This document shows, one piece after another, positions 1-9,449 of a stretch of 64,000 nt of DNA (position 1 is the stretch's first letter; the number at the start of each line of letters is the position of its first letter). The notes beneath the pieces are model-generated. The model did no database searches and was not told where the DNA came from. It saw nothing but the letters and a program-made list of their open reading frames with translations. This DNA comes from an uncultured Clostridium sp. (GTDB taxonomy: Bacteria > Bacillota > Clostridia > TANB77 > CAG-508). The position numbers and the translations under genes were made by a program. Location of the stretch: assembly GCA_900553945.1 (NCBI GenBank), contig USFR01000001.1, positions 179,548-243,547 of the forward strand, written 5' to 3'.

Positions 1-3000
1 TATGAATTTCCTCATTTGAATAATCTTCCATTTGAAAATCTATCAGTTCTCTTACTTGTTCTCTTAACAAAATTAAGCCTTTTATTCTATTTTGTGCCGT
101 TAAAGGTAACTCATCTTGTAATATCATTTTTGAATTTTCTCTAAAATACAATTTATCATCTACTATTGCATAAGAATAATTCTTAACAGTTGGAATTGCA
201 GGTATTGATGTGTCTTCTTGTTCAATTTCATTTTCAATACTATTATTCTGTAATTCTCCATGTATATTAGTTATCGCATAATTTAATTGTTCTTCTAAAT
301 TTGTGTCTTCTTCTGCTTTACAAGTTGAATCATAGCCATAAGCAGTAGATACCATTTCCATTTTTCCTAATATCATATCTGGATTATCTACAAAATATTT
401 ATTCATTGTAATATTGTTTTCATCTCTATCAAGATATACCCAATCTGGCATTATATCGGTCAAATTTTCTCTTTTTTGTAAGAAGATAATATCTGATGTT
501 ACTTTTGTTCCTGCATTCTTTGTAAAAGTATTATCTGGTAATCTAATAGCACCTAAAAGGTCTGCTCTTTGTGCTAAATACTTTCTAACCTCTGGACTTG
601 CTTTATCCATTGTTCCTTTTGAAGTAATAAATGCAATTACTCCTCCTGGTCTAACTTTATCTAAAGTTTTAGCAAAGAAATAATCGTGTATTAGAAAATT
701 ATTTTTATCATATCTTTTATCATTAACTTTGAAATCTCCAAATGGCACATTTCCTATTGCTATATCAAAAAACGAGTCTGGTAAATCTGCTTTTTCATAA
801 CCTTGAACTTTAATATTTGCTTTTTGATATAATTGTTTTGCTATCTTACCACTTATGGAATCAAGTTCTACTCCATATAGTTTTGAACTTTGCATTTCTT
901 GTGGCAACATTCCTAAAAAATTTCCTGTACCACAACTTGGTTCAAGAATATTTGCTTGTTCTACTCCCATATTTTTTAATGCGTTATATATTGCATTTAT
1001 AACTATTGGTGGTGTGTAAAAAGCTGTTAATGTAGATGCTCTTGCTGATTTATATTCATCATCTGTAAGTATTTCTTTTAGCTCGTTATATTCTTTACTC
1101 CAGTTATCTTTATTTTCATCAAATACATCTGGAAGTCCACCCCAACCAACATATTTCGATAAAATTTCTTGTTCTTCTTTATTTGCTAGTCTATTTTCAT
1201 CTTCTAACTTATGTAAAAGTTTTATTGCCTCTATATTTTTTCTTACTTTTTCTTTTTGAGTTCCTTCTCCTAATTGATTATCATTTATATTAAAATTTAT
1301 CTTTTCTATTTGCGATATTTTAAAATTTGAGTTATTTGTTTGAGGTTCATTATTTTCTTTATGTTTTGTGTGTTCCAAATATTCTTCTTCAAATAATTCC
1401 TCTAATTTACTTATAATTTCATCTTTACTCTGATTTTTATCAAACCATAATATTTCTTCAATTATACTTTCCCATGAATTATCATCTTGTTTAGTTCCAT
1501 ATTCTATTGTTGCAATACCATCAGTATAATGTAATTCTACACAATTTTTATTATTTATAACTCTAGCAACAGTATATGATTTATCTTCTTCCATATTTTT
1601 AATATCATCTATTACAAAATATGCCTCATAATCTTCAGGATTAGCAAATTCTGATTTTCTAATAATTTTATCTGTTTCTTCCTCTAAATTATCAATAAAA
1701 TCTTGACTAACTTCTTCTAAATTCTCATTTGTTAATTCTTCTATGTCTGTAAATTCTGCTAATCTTTTTCTAATGCCCATTAAAGTTTGATTTTCTACAT
1801 TATCAGAATATTCTAATAATCCTCCGTCTTGTTCCACTCCATATTTGTCATATATTGCATAATAATATCCCTCATCATTTGTATGAAAATGAAAGTAATT
1901 TCCATTACTCAACTTATAATTTTTTTCAATATTTATACTAGATATATCTATAAAATCATTTGTATTTTCTTTTAACCCTCTATCTAGCATCCATTTTTCT
2001 TTTTCATAGTCATTTTCTAGCCATTCTTGATATTTTATTTTTTCTTCATCATTAAAATATCTATCTAATCTAATAATTTCTTTAAGCCTTTGTTCAACAT
2101 TACTCCAATTTATTAGTAGCTCTACTCTATCATCTTTATAGCCTTTATATAACTTTATTCCTTTGCTATCATGCTCTTGTCCAAAATCTGCACCAGAATA
2201 TGCAGAACTTGAACCTCCTATTCCATATTCATGTTTTAGAAATATTATATTTTCTTTTGCTGATAAACTTCTTTTAAATTGTTCATAAATTCTATATTTG
2301 CTATGTGAAAAATTACTGCCCTCAATAAGTGTTTTATCTATCATTTCTTGAGTAAAAGAAAAAGCAGGAGTATTTTCTACTTCTGCTTGTGCTTGAATAC
2401 TATTTATTTGTGTATCTACACTTGGTAATTCCTTAATTGGTGGTACATAGGTATCTTCAAAAAGATTTAATTGTAAATTAGCTCTGACATTATCATTTCT
2501 TCGGCTTGGTTCTTTATTGAGTTCATTGATTGTACCCAACTCATTTGATTCTCTCTTTTCATTTCCTCTGTTATTTGATTCTTCTCTGCTAGACTTGTTA
2601 TTATCTGTTTCATTCTCTTTTGGGCTGTTTGCTCTATTTCTCCTAAATGTTCTTCCATCTTGCCATCTAACATTAATTCCTCGTATAACCCTCTTTTGTG
2701 TTCTTTTAGGAATTTCTCCCTCATTCTTGAGAATCTCCCCTGTGCCATTTTCTTCGTTTTTGGTAATGCTACTTGTGGTATTTGGTAATCTCCCATTTGA
2801 TTGTATGTTAATTCTATCATAATCATTTCTCCCTTCATTATTTTTTTCTTCATTATTATGATAATTTATTTTTTCATTATTAACAAATGTACGATTTGTT
2901 AATTTATAATTTTTTTCATAATTTATAACACTAGAATAGATTTCTCTTAATTCTTGTTCTGCAATATCACTTATTGCTGCACCTAATCTTGAAACAACTC

Positions 3001-3658
3001 TTTTATTATTAAAACTACTAATCATTTCAAAATCCGATACATTAAAATGTTCTGTTGGATCAATGCCACATCTTTTCATTGCCATATATGATATTGATTT
3101 TGCAAGTAATACAATAAAGTTTCCCTCTAAATCTATATCTTGCATTCCCTCTAACAAGCTACCATCTAAAACTTCTTTTAAATCAACTAAATAATCTTGA
3201 TAATTATCTTCAACTAAATTTATAGATGCTGAATATATTGCTTCTGATAAATTAGATTTAACTTCTAAATTCCCAAAACTATTTTCTAGTGTTTCTATAA
3301 TTCCATTTTCATAAGAAGGTTTTATTTCCCATAACTTAAAATCTTTATTTATACCACTATGTGTATCTGAAATATCAAAAACATGTCTTAATACATTTCT
3401 GCCATTTTCCATTGATAATAAGGCAATACCTTTTGCACCCTTATTAACCCATCTTCGTAATTTTTTATTCCAAGTTTCTATATCTGCACAAGCAGTAGCA
3501 TTTGGTTTTTGAGCATATATTAACACTTGCTCATTAAAAGAATATTTGTAATTGTTACTCGCCGTATTTAAAAACTTAATCCAACTTTCTCCATTTTGAG
3601 TAATTTCTTTCAATGTTTCACTTGCCATTTCATTTATTAGTTGATATTTATTCGCCAT
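1..3658 (-). CDS. LtrC-like DNA methylase/helicase of a conjugative element (partial, C-terminus outside window)
   Basis: The frame is open from an ATG at 3658, with a GGAGG box just upstream, to the left edge, giving at least 1219 codons. The first ~100 residues match the conserved start of LtrC/SNF2-type proteins of Tn1549-like elements (FNEQVLIYAQKP, then a GAKGI segment). Residues ~280-398 form a hydrophilic N/K/R/E-rich linker ending in LQLNLFE. The methylase part follows: YVGWGGLPD, a TAFYTPP segment, a SAM-binding LEPSCGTGNF near residue 903 and NVPFGDF near 967 as the amino-methylase catalytic motif. A helicase half is expected past the window edge; that is family knowledge and not seen here. 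Proteins of this kind are thought to modify or remodel transferred DNA. The start overlaps the end of the upstream 75-aa gene by 11 bp. The linker also encodes a second protein in another frame (see the TnpV entry). Confidence 0.85.
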   Translation of the reverse strand, partial: MANKYQLINEMASETLKEITQNGESWIKFLNTASNNYKYSFNEQVLIYAQKPNATACADIETWNKKLRRWVNKGAKGIALLSMENGRNVLRHVFDISDTHSGINKDFKLWEIKPSYENGIIETLENSFGNLEVKSNLSEAIYSASINLVEDNYQDYLVDLKEVLDGSLLEGMQDIDLEGNFIVLLAKSISYMAMKRCGIDPTEHFNVSDFEMISSFNNKRVVSRLGAAISDIAEQELREIYSSVINYEKNYKLTNRTFVNNEKINYHNNEEKNNEGRNDYDRINIQSNGRLPNTTSSITKNEENGTGEILKNEGEIPKRTQKRVIRGINVRWQDGRTFRRNRANSPKENETDNNKSSREESNNRGNEKRESNELGTINELNKEPSRRNDNVRANLQLNLFEDTYVPPIKELPSVDTQINSIQAQAEVENTPAFSFTQEMIDKTLIEGSNFSHSKYRIYEQFKRSLSAKENIIFLKHEYGIGGSSSAYSGADFGQEHDSKGIKLYKGYKDDRVELLINWSNVEQRLKEIIRLDRYFNDEEKIKYQEWLENDYEKEKWMLDRGLKENTNDFIDISSINIEKNYKLSNGNYFHFHTNDEGYYYAIYDKYGVEQDGGLLEYSDNVENQTLMGIRKRLAEFTDIEELTNENLEEVSQDFIDNLEEETDKIIRKSEFANPEDYEAYFVIDDIKNMEEDKSYTVARVINNKNCVELHYTDGIATIEYGTKQDDNSWESIIEEILWFDKNQSKDEIISKLEELFEEEYLEHTKHKENNEPQTNNSNFKISQIEKINFNINDNQLGEGTQKEKVRKNIEAIKLLHKLEDENRLANKEEQEILSKYVGWGGLPDVFDENKDNWSKEYNELKEILTDDEYKSARASTLTAFYTPPIVINAIYNALKNMGVEQANILEPSCGTGNFLGMLPQEMQSSKLYGVELDSISGKIAKQLYQKANIKVQGYEKADLPDSFFDIAIGNVPFGDFKVNDKRYDKNNFLIHDYFFAKTLDKVRPGGVIAFITSKGTMDKASPEVRKYLAQRADLLGAIRLPDNTFTKNAGTKVTSDIIFLQKRENLTDIMPDWVYLDRDENNITMNKYFVDNPDMILGKMEMVSTAYGYDSTCKAEEDTNLEEQLNYAITNIHGELQNNSIENEIEQEDTSIPAIPTVKNYSYAIVDDKLYFRENSKMILQDELPLTAQNRIKGLILLREQVRELIDFQMEDYSNEEIH
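2467..2820 (-). CDS. tnpV: TnpV-like transposon-encoded protein, nested out of frame in the methylase/helicase gene
   Basis: This 117-residue protein resembles the TnpV family throughout: MIELTYNQMGDYQIP at the start, a GRFSRMREKFLKEH segment with RRG-type basic residues, HLGEIEQTAQKRM in the middle and MNSIKNQAEEMIMSELIYN at the end. The ATG at 2820 was chosen because AAGGGAG lies about 8 bases upstream; an in-frame ATG at 2826 is too close to it, and one at 2853 has no such site. Length is normal for the family. The gene lies wholly inside the larger methylase/helicase frame, shifted by one base, where the other product is a low-complexity linker. TnpV proteins accompany Tn4451/Tn1549-type elements; their function is not established. 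Whether it is translated cannot be decided here, but family-wide conservation of the sequence argues that it is. Confidence 0.75.
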   Translation of the reverse strand: MIELTYNQMGDYQIPQVALPKTKKMAQGRFSRMREKFLKEHKRGLYEELMLDGKMEEHLGEIEQTAQKRMKQIITSLAEKNQITEEMKRENQMSWVQSMNSIKNQAEEMIMSELIYN

Positions 3659-3875
3659 CGGTTTCCTCCTTTCTCGTTTCTTGATAATTGAAATACCCTA
3701 TTGTATTATGGTCTTTAATAAACTCTCGTAAAGCAATAATATTCAAAACATCAGGATCTTTCGTTATTTCTTTTAAATCTTCTATTTTTAAATTTAAAAT
3801 ATCTTTTTCTGTTGATTTTCCAATACTTATTAACTTGTTATATGTTTCCATTCTTAAGTTTCTTCTTCTAGGCAT
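3648..3875 (-). CDS. Small hypothetical protein of the mobile element
   Basis: A 75-residue, charged, soluble protein starting MPRRRNLRMETYNKL and ending KEETDGE. It is preceded by GGGAGGTG four bases before the ATG and overlaps the start of the methylase/helicase gene by 11 bp, so the two are probably translationally coupled. It sits just after the terminator of the large adhesin gene, so its promoter must lie in or just after that hairpin, or transcription reads through. I do not recognise the family. The basic N-terminus and predicted helical character would suit a small DNA-binding or accessory protein, but nothing in the sequence proves it. Confidence 0.7.
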   Translation of the reverse strand: MPRRRNLRMETYNKLISIGKSTEKDILNLKIEDLKEITKDPDVLNIIALREFIKDHNTIGYFNYQETRKEETDGE

Positions 3876-3903
3876 TTCACACCTCCCATTTTTAACAAAT
3901 TAA

Positions 3904-3926
3904 AGAGAGCTAATAATCTAGCTCTC
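3904..3926 (-). terminator. Rho-independent terminator after the adhesin gene
   Basis: A perfect 8-bp stem (GAGAGCTA with TAGCTCTC) around a six-base loop, followed on the minus strand by TTTAATTTG. It lies 10 bases past the stop of the 1510-aa adhesin and before the 75-aa gene. Confidence 0.75.
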
Positions 3927-3935
3927 CGTCATTTA

Positions 3936-6900
3936 TTATTTATCTTTATTTTGTTTACGCTTAATTATATAAGTTATTCCTAGTAAAGATAGAATTATTG
4001 CACTAGCAAATAATTTTATTTTGCTTTCAACTCCAGTTTTAGGAACTTCTATCTTTTTATTTTCAAAAGTAAATTCTATTGTATTTTCAGTTTCTTCTAC
4101 TTGTGTATCATCTACAAATATACCTTTGTCATTGATTTCAACTTTAACAATTTTGTTTGATAATTCATAATCTTTTGGTGCTTTTATTTCTTTAATGTAA
4201 TATGTTCCATATCTTAATTCTTCAAATAAAGCTGTTCCATCTTCTGAATTAGATTTAACCTCTTTAATAAGTTTTGTACATTCTGGATCTTCGTATATTG
4301 CAAATATGAATTTATCTTTAATAACTTCTTTTGTTTCAGTATCAATCTTAATTACCTTTACATTTTTTAGTATTGGCATATCTTTCATTTCTATTTTTTG
4401 AGTTTCTTTGTCAGTTGTTACTGTGAATTTTATTTCTTCAGTAATTTCATAACCATAAGGAGCAGTAGTTTCTTTTAAGATATATGTTTTACCTTCTTCT
4501 AAACCTTTTACTTTATGGGGTTCTTTAGTTGATGTCCATTTATCTATTGTATTACCATCTTCATCTGTTACTTCTAATTCTGCACCCTCTAGTTCATTTC
4601 CATTTGTTATATCTGTTTTAGTTATTTCTACTAATTTATCAATCATAACTACTTTTTGTGTTTCTTTATCTGTTGTTACAATAAATTCAACATCAGTTGC
4701 TTTTACATAAGAATCTGCAACTATTTCTTCGTGTAATGTATAAGTTTCTCCTTCAACTAAATTTTTGATTTTGTGTGGTTCTTTACCAGATACCCATTCA
4801 TCAACTACTTTGTTGTCTTTATCTAGTACTTGAATTGTTGCACCTTCAATTTCTTCTCCTGCAATATCAACTTTGCTCATTTCTACTATTTTGTCTATCA
4901 TTTCAACTTTTTGAATATCTTTTTTATTTGTAACTTCAAATTCAACATCTGTTGCTACAACATATCCATCAGGAGCATATTCTTCATGTAAAATATATTT
5001 TTTACCTTCTTCTAGTCCATTTATGTTATGACTTTCTTTTGTAGATGTCCAACTATCGATTACATTTCCGTCTTTATCAGTAACAACAATTTCTGCACCC
5101 TCAATTTCTTTTCCACCTATATCTGCTTTTGTCATTGTTACTATTTTATCTATCATTTTAACTTGTTGTACTTTTGTTGTACTTTCAACTTTAAATTCTA
5201 TTGTAGAAGCTCTTACATATCCATCAGGTGCAATTTCTTCTTTTAATTTATAAGTTTTTCCAACTACCAAGCCCTCTATTTTATGAGTCTTTTTAGTAGA
5301 TGTCCATGTATCAACAACTTTATTATTTTCATCAATAACAGATAATTTTGCACCTTCAAGTTCATCATCTCCTGTTACAGATTTTTTAGAAAATTCAAAC
5401 ATTGTTGTATCATTAGATATATCTTTAATATCTTCATATACCTTTGTTGTTAAGTCTTTTTGTTCAAATTTTACTTCATATTTAGTCCAATTTAAAACTA
5501 ATCCGTCTAAAGTTTTTGTTTCCTCTAATTCATAAGTTCCCATAGGTAAATTATCAACTTTTAAATTACCTTTTTTATCCAAATTATATTTCTTTATTTC
5601 TTGACCTTTAGTATATATTTTGCTTCCATCTGCATAATCAATAATATCTTCTTTTGCAGTAAGTTTGAATTCAATACCTGATAAATCAGAGGTATCAACC
5701 AATGATGTGTCAGCATCTTCTCTTAATGCTATTGTTTTATTTATAATTAAAGTGCCTGTAGGTTGTTCATTTTTCATTAAAACTTCTTTAATAAAATCTT
5801 CATCTTGATCTTTATCATAATCTCTTATTCCTTTTATTTCAAAAGTAACTGGTTTTTCTAATTGTAAGAAACCTTTTGGAGTTTTTATTTCATAAATTGC
5901 ATAACTTCCAACTGGTAATTGTAAAGGAGTAACAACTGAACCTTTATCATCTTTGTTATTAGTAAAGCTTTTATCTGGTACTATCATATTATCTGCATTT
6001 GTTGTAAATGAAGTATATGTTGTACTACCAATTTTTTGTGAAATTGATTCTCCTTTTTTCCATATTATTTTTCCTGTTGCTCTATCGTAAATATCTTTTT
6101 CAGCTTTTATTTCAAAGGTTGTACTTGTCAATGTAACAACTTTTCCAGTTTTTAAATCTTTTTTGATTAACTTTATATATGCTTCTAATTGTTCATTATT
6201 AACAACAATATGTTTTGTTTTTTGTGGTATTTCTTTTATTTCACTTTCGTCTTGAGTAATAGAAAAATAGAAATCACTTGCACTTTCATAATCTTTTGGT
6301 GTAACTGTTTCCTTAACGATATATTTACCATAAGGTAAGTTCTTTTGTGTGTATGCATTACCATCTTTATCAGTTACTAATACATCATAAGTAGGAGCTA
6401 TTTTTTGAGCTTCTGCAACTCTTTTAGTATCGACATTAACTTTATTTCCGTTTTCATCAACACCATTCCATACTTCCGCATAAGTGTATCCTTGTGAATA
6501 TGCTTTTTCTACTGCTGAATTTAATTTAATTGTAAATTCTGCACCTTCAAGACCAGGTGTTTCTCCTGAATTTGCTTTTATTCCTGATTTAAAGATGTGT
6601 ACTCCCATTTTCTTTACATCTTCATTACTTGTAGTCTTATTTGCTATAACTTTTGTATGTTGGTCTTTATACTCCAAATTTACAGGATATTCCGTTTTAT
6701 CAAGTAAGTACCCAACAGAAGCTTTATCTTCTTTTACTATATATTTTCCAAGAGGTAAATCTTCAACAGGTGTTGTGTTGCCAAACTTATCCATTGTTCT
6801 TGTTGCTACTAAATCTCCTTTTGAATAATACTTTTTACTTTTAGCTACATTGTATATATCTTCATTAGCAAATACTTTATAAACTGCATTTTCTAGTGTA

Positions 6901-8468
6901 GCATCTCCTTGTGCCATGCTTCCTGTTTCACTATCTTTTTTAATTATTTCAATAGAACCTTTTGGCTCTGTATCAACTACTCCTTCAATTTTTAATTCTA
7001 TAACTGGTGTAGTAGAATTAACATATTGAATATTAGCATTAAATATTGTTTCATTTAATAAATATCCTTTAGGTGCTTGTGTTTCATAAACTATATATTT
7101 ACCTACTGGAATATCACTTAATGTTGCGACACCATCTGAATTAGATGTTATTTTAGCAACTACTTGTCCTTTAGAATAGAACTTTTTAGTTTTCGCAACA
7201 TTATATATATCTTCATTTGCCTTTACTTCAAATTCTGCTCCTGCTATTTTATCATTATTTGTACTTACTTTATAAATCTTTATTTGTCCAGTAGGTTCGT
7301 TATTTTTAAATGTTACACTAGCTGTTTGACCACCTGCTACATTAACTCTTTGAATACTTGTATCTAATAAATAACCACTAGCAACTGATTCTTCTTTTAC
7401 AAAATATGTACCAGGTTTTAGTTTTTCAATTAAAATTTTACCTTCATTATTTGTATTTGCTTTCTTTACTAAATCAGTACATTCATTATTTCTATATAGA
7501 CCAAAAACACAATCTGAAACTGCATTTCCCATATTATTTGTTTTTCTAATTTCTATTTTTCCACTTTCAACATGAACTGAAACACTAAATGCTGATGGAT
7601 CAACATAGTTAGAAAATATTAAGTTTTGAACACTACCTGAAGTAAATGTAAAATACATATAATTTGACATTGTAGAACTATTATATGCACTTCCATTTGG
7701 CATTAATTGATATAGCCCATATTCTCTTGAATTAAATGTTACATTTTCTACATTACAATTATCAGATATTGTTATTACTAAATCATTACTTCCTTGTGTA
7801 TGGCTAAATGTTACTCCATCTTTTGATTGTGAAAATGATTGATATGCTGATAATTTTCCATTATTATCTGTTATCACTTTTCTATCTCCAATAGCAACAC
7901 TTTGTGTTGAACCATTAAAAGATGTATTTCCATGATACTGATTATAATATCCTTCAGCTTCTGCTACCCAATTAGCATAGTGTCCTGATGACATGAAATT
8001 TCCATTCCATGAATCTCTTGGGAATGCATCAAATGAACTATTTATATTATTATGTATATACTCCCATACATATTGTTGAGTACAACATGCTGCTCTATAT
8101 GCTTCATCTGATGATGGTAACCCTAAACCATATTTCATAGTATAACCAAAATATATCATTTCAGCTATTTTCTCGTATTGTGGTAAGTTTTGTTTATATT
8201 GAACATAAAAATCTCCGTTGAAAGTATATTCACTTCCGTTAGGAGATTTTACACCCTTTTGACAACAAAAAGCTATATAAGTTTGACCATCATAAGTAGC
8301 ATAATGTAATTCGTGTCCTACTTTTGCTAAACTTCCTGATATTACACCAAATTGTGCATTTGAATTCATATCAGTAATAAATGCTGCAAAAGTATTAATT
8401 GGCAAAGATGTTAATAGCAATAATGCTAAACATATAATTGCCATAAATTTCTTTGTTTTACTTTTCAT
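3936..8468 (-). CDS. LPXTG-type surface adhesin/pilin with thioester domain and CnaB-like repeats
   Basis: 1510 residues. A signal peptide covers ~1-29. The next ~150 residues look like a thioester adhesion domain: Cys68-Cys69-Gln70 in a YIAFCCQKG context, and a later TQQYVW motif that fits the conserved TQxxxW carrying the bond-forming Gln. From ~residue 300 come about ten SpaA/CnaB-like domains of 85-130 residues, each opening with a lysine-bearing strand and closing with an E-T-xAPxGY motif; four near the C-terminus (~1000-1330) are close tandem copies. The end is VPKTG, a hydrophobic helix and KRKQNKDK, a sortase signal. It would be displayed on the wall and bind host or partner-cell surfaces covalently or stably. 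RBS AAAGGATG lies 8 bases upstream. No sortase gene lies beside it; one is present at 60.7 kb. Confidence 0.88.
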   Translation of the reverse strand: MKSKTKKFMAIICLALLLLTSLPINTFAAFITDMNSNAQFGVISGSLAKVGHELHYATYDGQTYIAFCCQKGVKSPNGSEYTFNGDFYVQYKQNLPQYEKIAEMIYFGYTMKYGLGLPSSDEAYRAACCTQQYVWEYIHNNINSSFDAFPRDSWNGNFMSSGHYANWVAEAEGYYNQYHGNTSFNGSTQSVAIGDRKVITDNNGKLSAYQSFSQSKDGVTFSHTQGSNDLVITISDNCNVENVTFNSREYGLYQLMPNGSAYNSSTMSNYMYFTFTSGSVQNLIFSNYVDPSAFSVSVHVESGKIEIRKTNNMGNAVSDCVFGLYRNNECTDLVKKANTNNEGKILIEKLKPGTYFVKEESVASGYLLDTSIQRVNVAGGQTASVTFKNNEPTGQIKIYKVSTNNDKIAGAEFEVKANEDIYNVAKTKKFYSKGQVVAKITSNSDGVATLSDIPVGKYIVYETQAPKGYLLNETIFNANIQYVNSTTPVIELKIEGVVDTEPKGSIEIIKKDSETGSMAQGDATLENAVYKVFANEDIYNVAKSKKYYSKGDLVATRTMDKFGNTTPVEDLPLGKYIVKEDKASVGYLLDKTEYPVNLEYKDQHTKVIANKTTSNEDVKKMGVHIFKSGIKANSGETPGLEGAEFTIKLNSAVEKAYSQGYTYAEVWNGVDENGNKVNVDTKRVAEAQKIAPTYDVLVTDKDGNAYTQKNLPYGKYIVKETVTPKDYESASDFYFSITQDESEIKEIPQKTKHIVVNNEQLEAYIKLIKKDLKTGKVVTLTSTTFEIKAEKDIYDRATGKIIWKKGESISQKIGSTTYTSFTTNADNMIVPDKSFTNNKDDKGSVVTPLQLPVGSYAIYEIKTPKGFLQLEKPVTFEIKGIRDYDKDQDEDFIKEVLMKNEQPTGTLIINKTIALREDADTSLVDTSDLSGIEFKLTAKEDIIDYADGSKIYTKGQEIKKYNLDKKGNLKVDNLPMGTYELEETKTLDGLVLNWTKYEVKFEQKDLTTKVYEDIKDISNDTTMFEFSKKSVTGDDELEGAKLSVIDENNKVVDTWTSTKKTHKIEGLVVGKTYKLKEEIAPDGYVRASTIEFKVESTTKVQQVKMIDKIVTMTKADIGGKEIEGAEIVVTDKDGNVIDSWTSTKESHNINGLEEGKKYILHEEYAPDGYVVATDVEFEVTNKKDIQKVEMIDKIVEMSKVDIAGEEIEGATIQVLDKDNKVVDEWVSGKEPHKIKNLVEGETYTLHEEIVADSYVKATDVEFIVTTDKETQKVVMIDKLVEITKTDITNGNELEGAELEVTDEDGNTIDKWTSTKEPHKVKGLEEGKTYILKETTAPYGYEITEEIKFTVTTDKETQKIEMKDMPILKNVKVIKIDTETKEVIKDKFIFAIYEDPECTKLIKEVKSNSEDGTALFEELRYGTYYIKEIKAPKDYELSNKIVKVEINDKGIFVDDTQVEETENTIEFTFENKKIEVPKTGVESKIKLFASAIILSLLGITYIIKRKQNKDK

Positions 8469-8488
8469 ATTTTTATCATCCTTTCATA

Positions 8489-8520
8489 AAAAATAAGCCT
8501 TAACTAAAAAATTAAAGCTT
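8489..8520 (-). terminator. Terminator between the acidic membrane protein and the adhesin
   Basis: On the minus strand TAAGCTTTAA and TTAAGGCTTA pair over 10 bp with one G-U around a T-rich loop, followed by a run of T. It separates two surface-protein genes, so the adhesin may have its own promoter downstream or be read through. Confidence 0.65.
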
Positions 8521-8546
8521 ATAAATATAATTTATTTAATTTAATT

Positions 8547-9242
8547 TTATTTTATTGCCCAGAAATAGTATTTTCCACACAAACATTGACTTATTTTGTA
8601 TTGAACAGAAGGCCATCCTTTTGTATAATTTTCAAAAGCAATTTGAGCTTCATTCCAACTCGAATAATATCCATGTTCATTTGCCCCATCTCCTGCAATA
8701 TGGTGAGTTCCACCCTCTGCACACCAATAATCTAAATCACTTGGTGTAGGCTCTTTTGTAACTTTATCTTTACTTTTTTTCTCTTCTTGTACTCTTGTTC
8801 CATTCGTATCTTCATCGTTATTTTCTCTATTATCATTTGCATTATTTTCCAATACCGTATTAGACATTTGTTCTTTTTTTATAACATCATTTTCAATAGT
8901 TTTAGATTCTTCATTTTTATTAGTATTTTTTGCTATATTCTCTTGTCTAATAGTTGGATTTTTCTTTGGTTCTTCTTGAATACTTGTATTATTAACTTTT
9001 ACAATATCCGCTTCTAAATGTGTTTTTTCTTCAATCTCTTGTTCTTCTGTATTGTTTTCAACAACAATCACTTCAATATCTTCTTTTTCTTCGTCATCAA
9101 TATTATTTATTTCAGTTACAATCTCTTTCTCATTTTCTATTTTACTTAAACTTAATTTCTTTGATTTTATAATCATCATATTCGCAAATAATGCCACTAT
9201 TAAGGCTATAAATATTAAAACTAATATCTTTTTACTCTTCAT
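8547..9242 (-). CDS. Membrane-anchored acidic protein with small C-terminal Cys/aromatic domain, unknown function
   Basis: The ATG at 9242 was chosen because AAGGAG lies 9 bases upstream; the longer frame would start on top of that site. About 231 residues: a short basic start, one membrane helix (~7-25), then ~140 residues of acidic, Asn/Glu-rich, probably disordered spacer, then a compact domain of ~60 residues from YWCAEGG to the end. That domain has three cysteines (one in WCAEGG, two in QCLCGKYYF), two histidines in GGTHHIAG and many Trp/Tyr/Gly residues, which suggests a metal-bound or disulfide-stabilised fold outside the membrane. I do not recognise it. The position between parB and the adhesin suggests a role on the cell surface of the element-bearing cell. 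Confidence 0.7.
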   Translation of the reverse strand: MKSKKILVLIFIALIVALFANMMIIKSKKLSLSKIENEKEIVTEINNIDDEEKEDIEVIVVENNTEEQEIEEKTHLEADIVKVNNTSIQEEPKKNPTIRQENIAKNTNKNEESKTIENDVIKKEQMSNTVLENNANDNRENNDEDTNGTRVQEEKKSKDKVTKEPTPSDLDYWCAEGGTHHIAGDGANEHGYYSSWNEAQIAFENYTKGWPSVQYKISQCLCGKYYFWAIK

Positions 9243-9401
9243 TACTACCATCTCCTTATAGCTTAATTATATGCTTTTTAGAGATAAAAACAAATGTATA
9301 AATTATTATATAAAATATATTAAATAATATTATAATAATTATCTTTTAGTTTGTAATATAGTATGTATTTAAAAGGGATTGTAAGGGAAAACTTTGTAAA
9401 G

Positions 9402-9449
9402 TGTTCACACAAACAAGTATAACTAAATATATCTAATTTTGTTCACACA
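9402..9449. repeat. Two direct repeats TGTTCACACA beside parB
   Basis: The decamer TGTTCACACA occurs at 9402-9411 and again at 9440-9449, 38 bp apart (under four helical turns), immediately after the parB stop codon. Position and spacing suggest binding sites for ParB or a regulator; this is inference. Confidence 0.45.
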
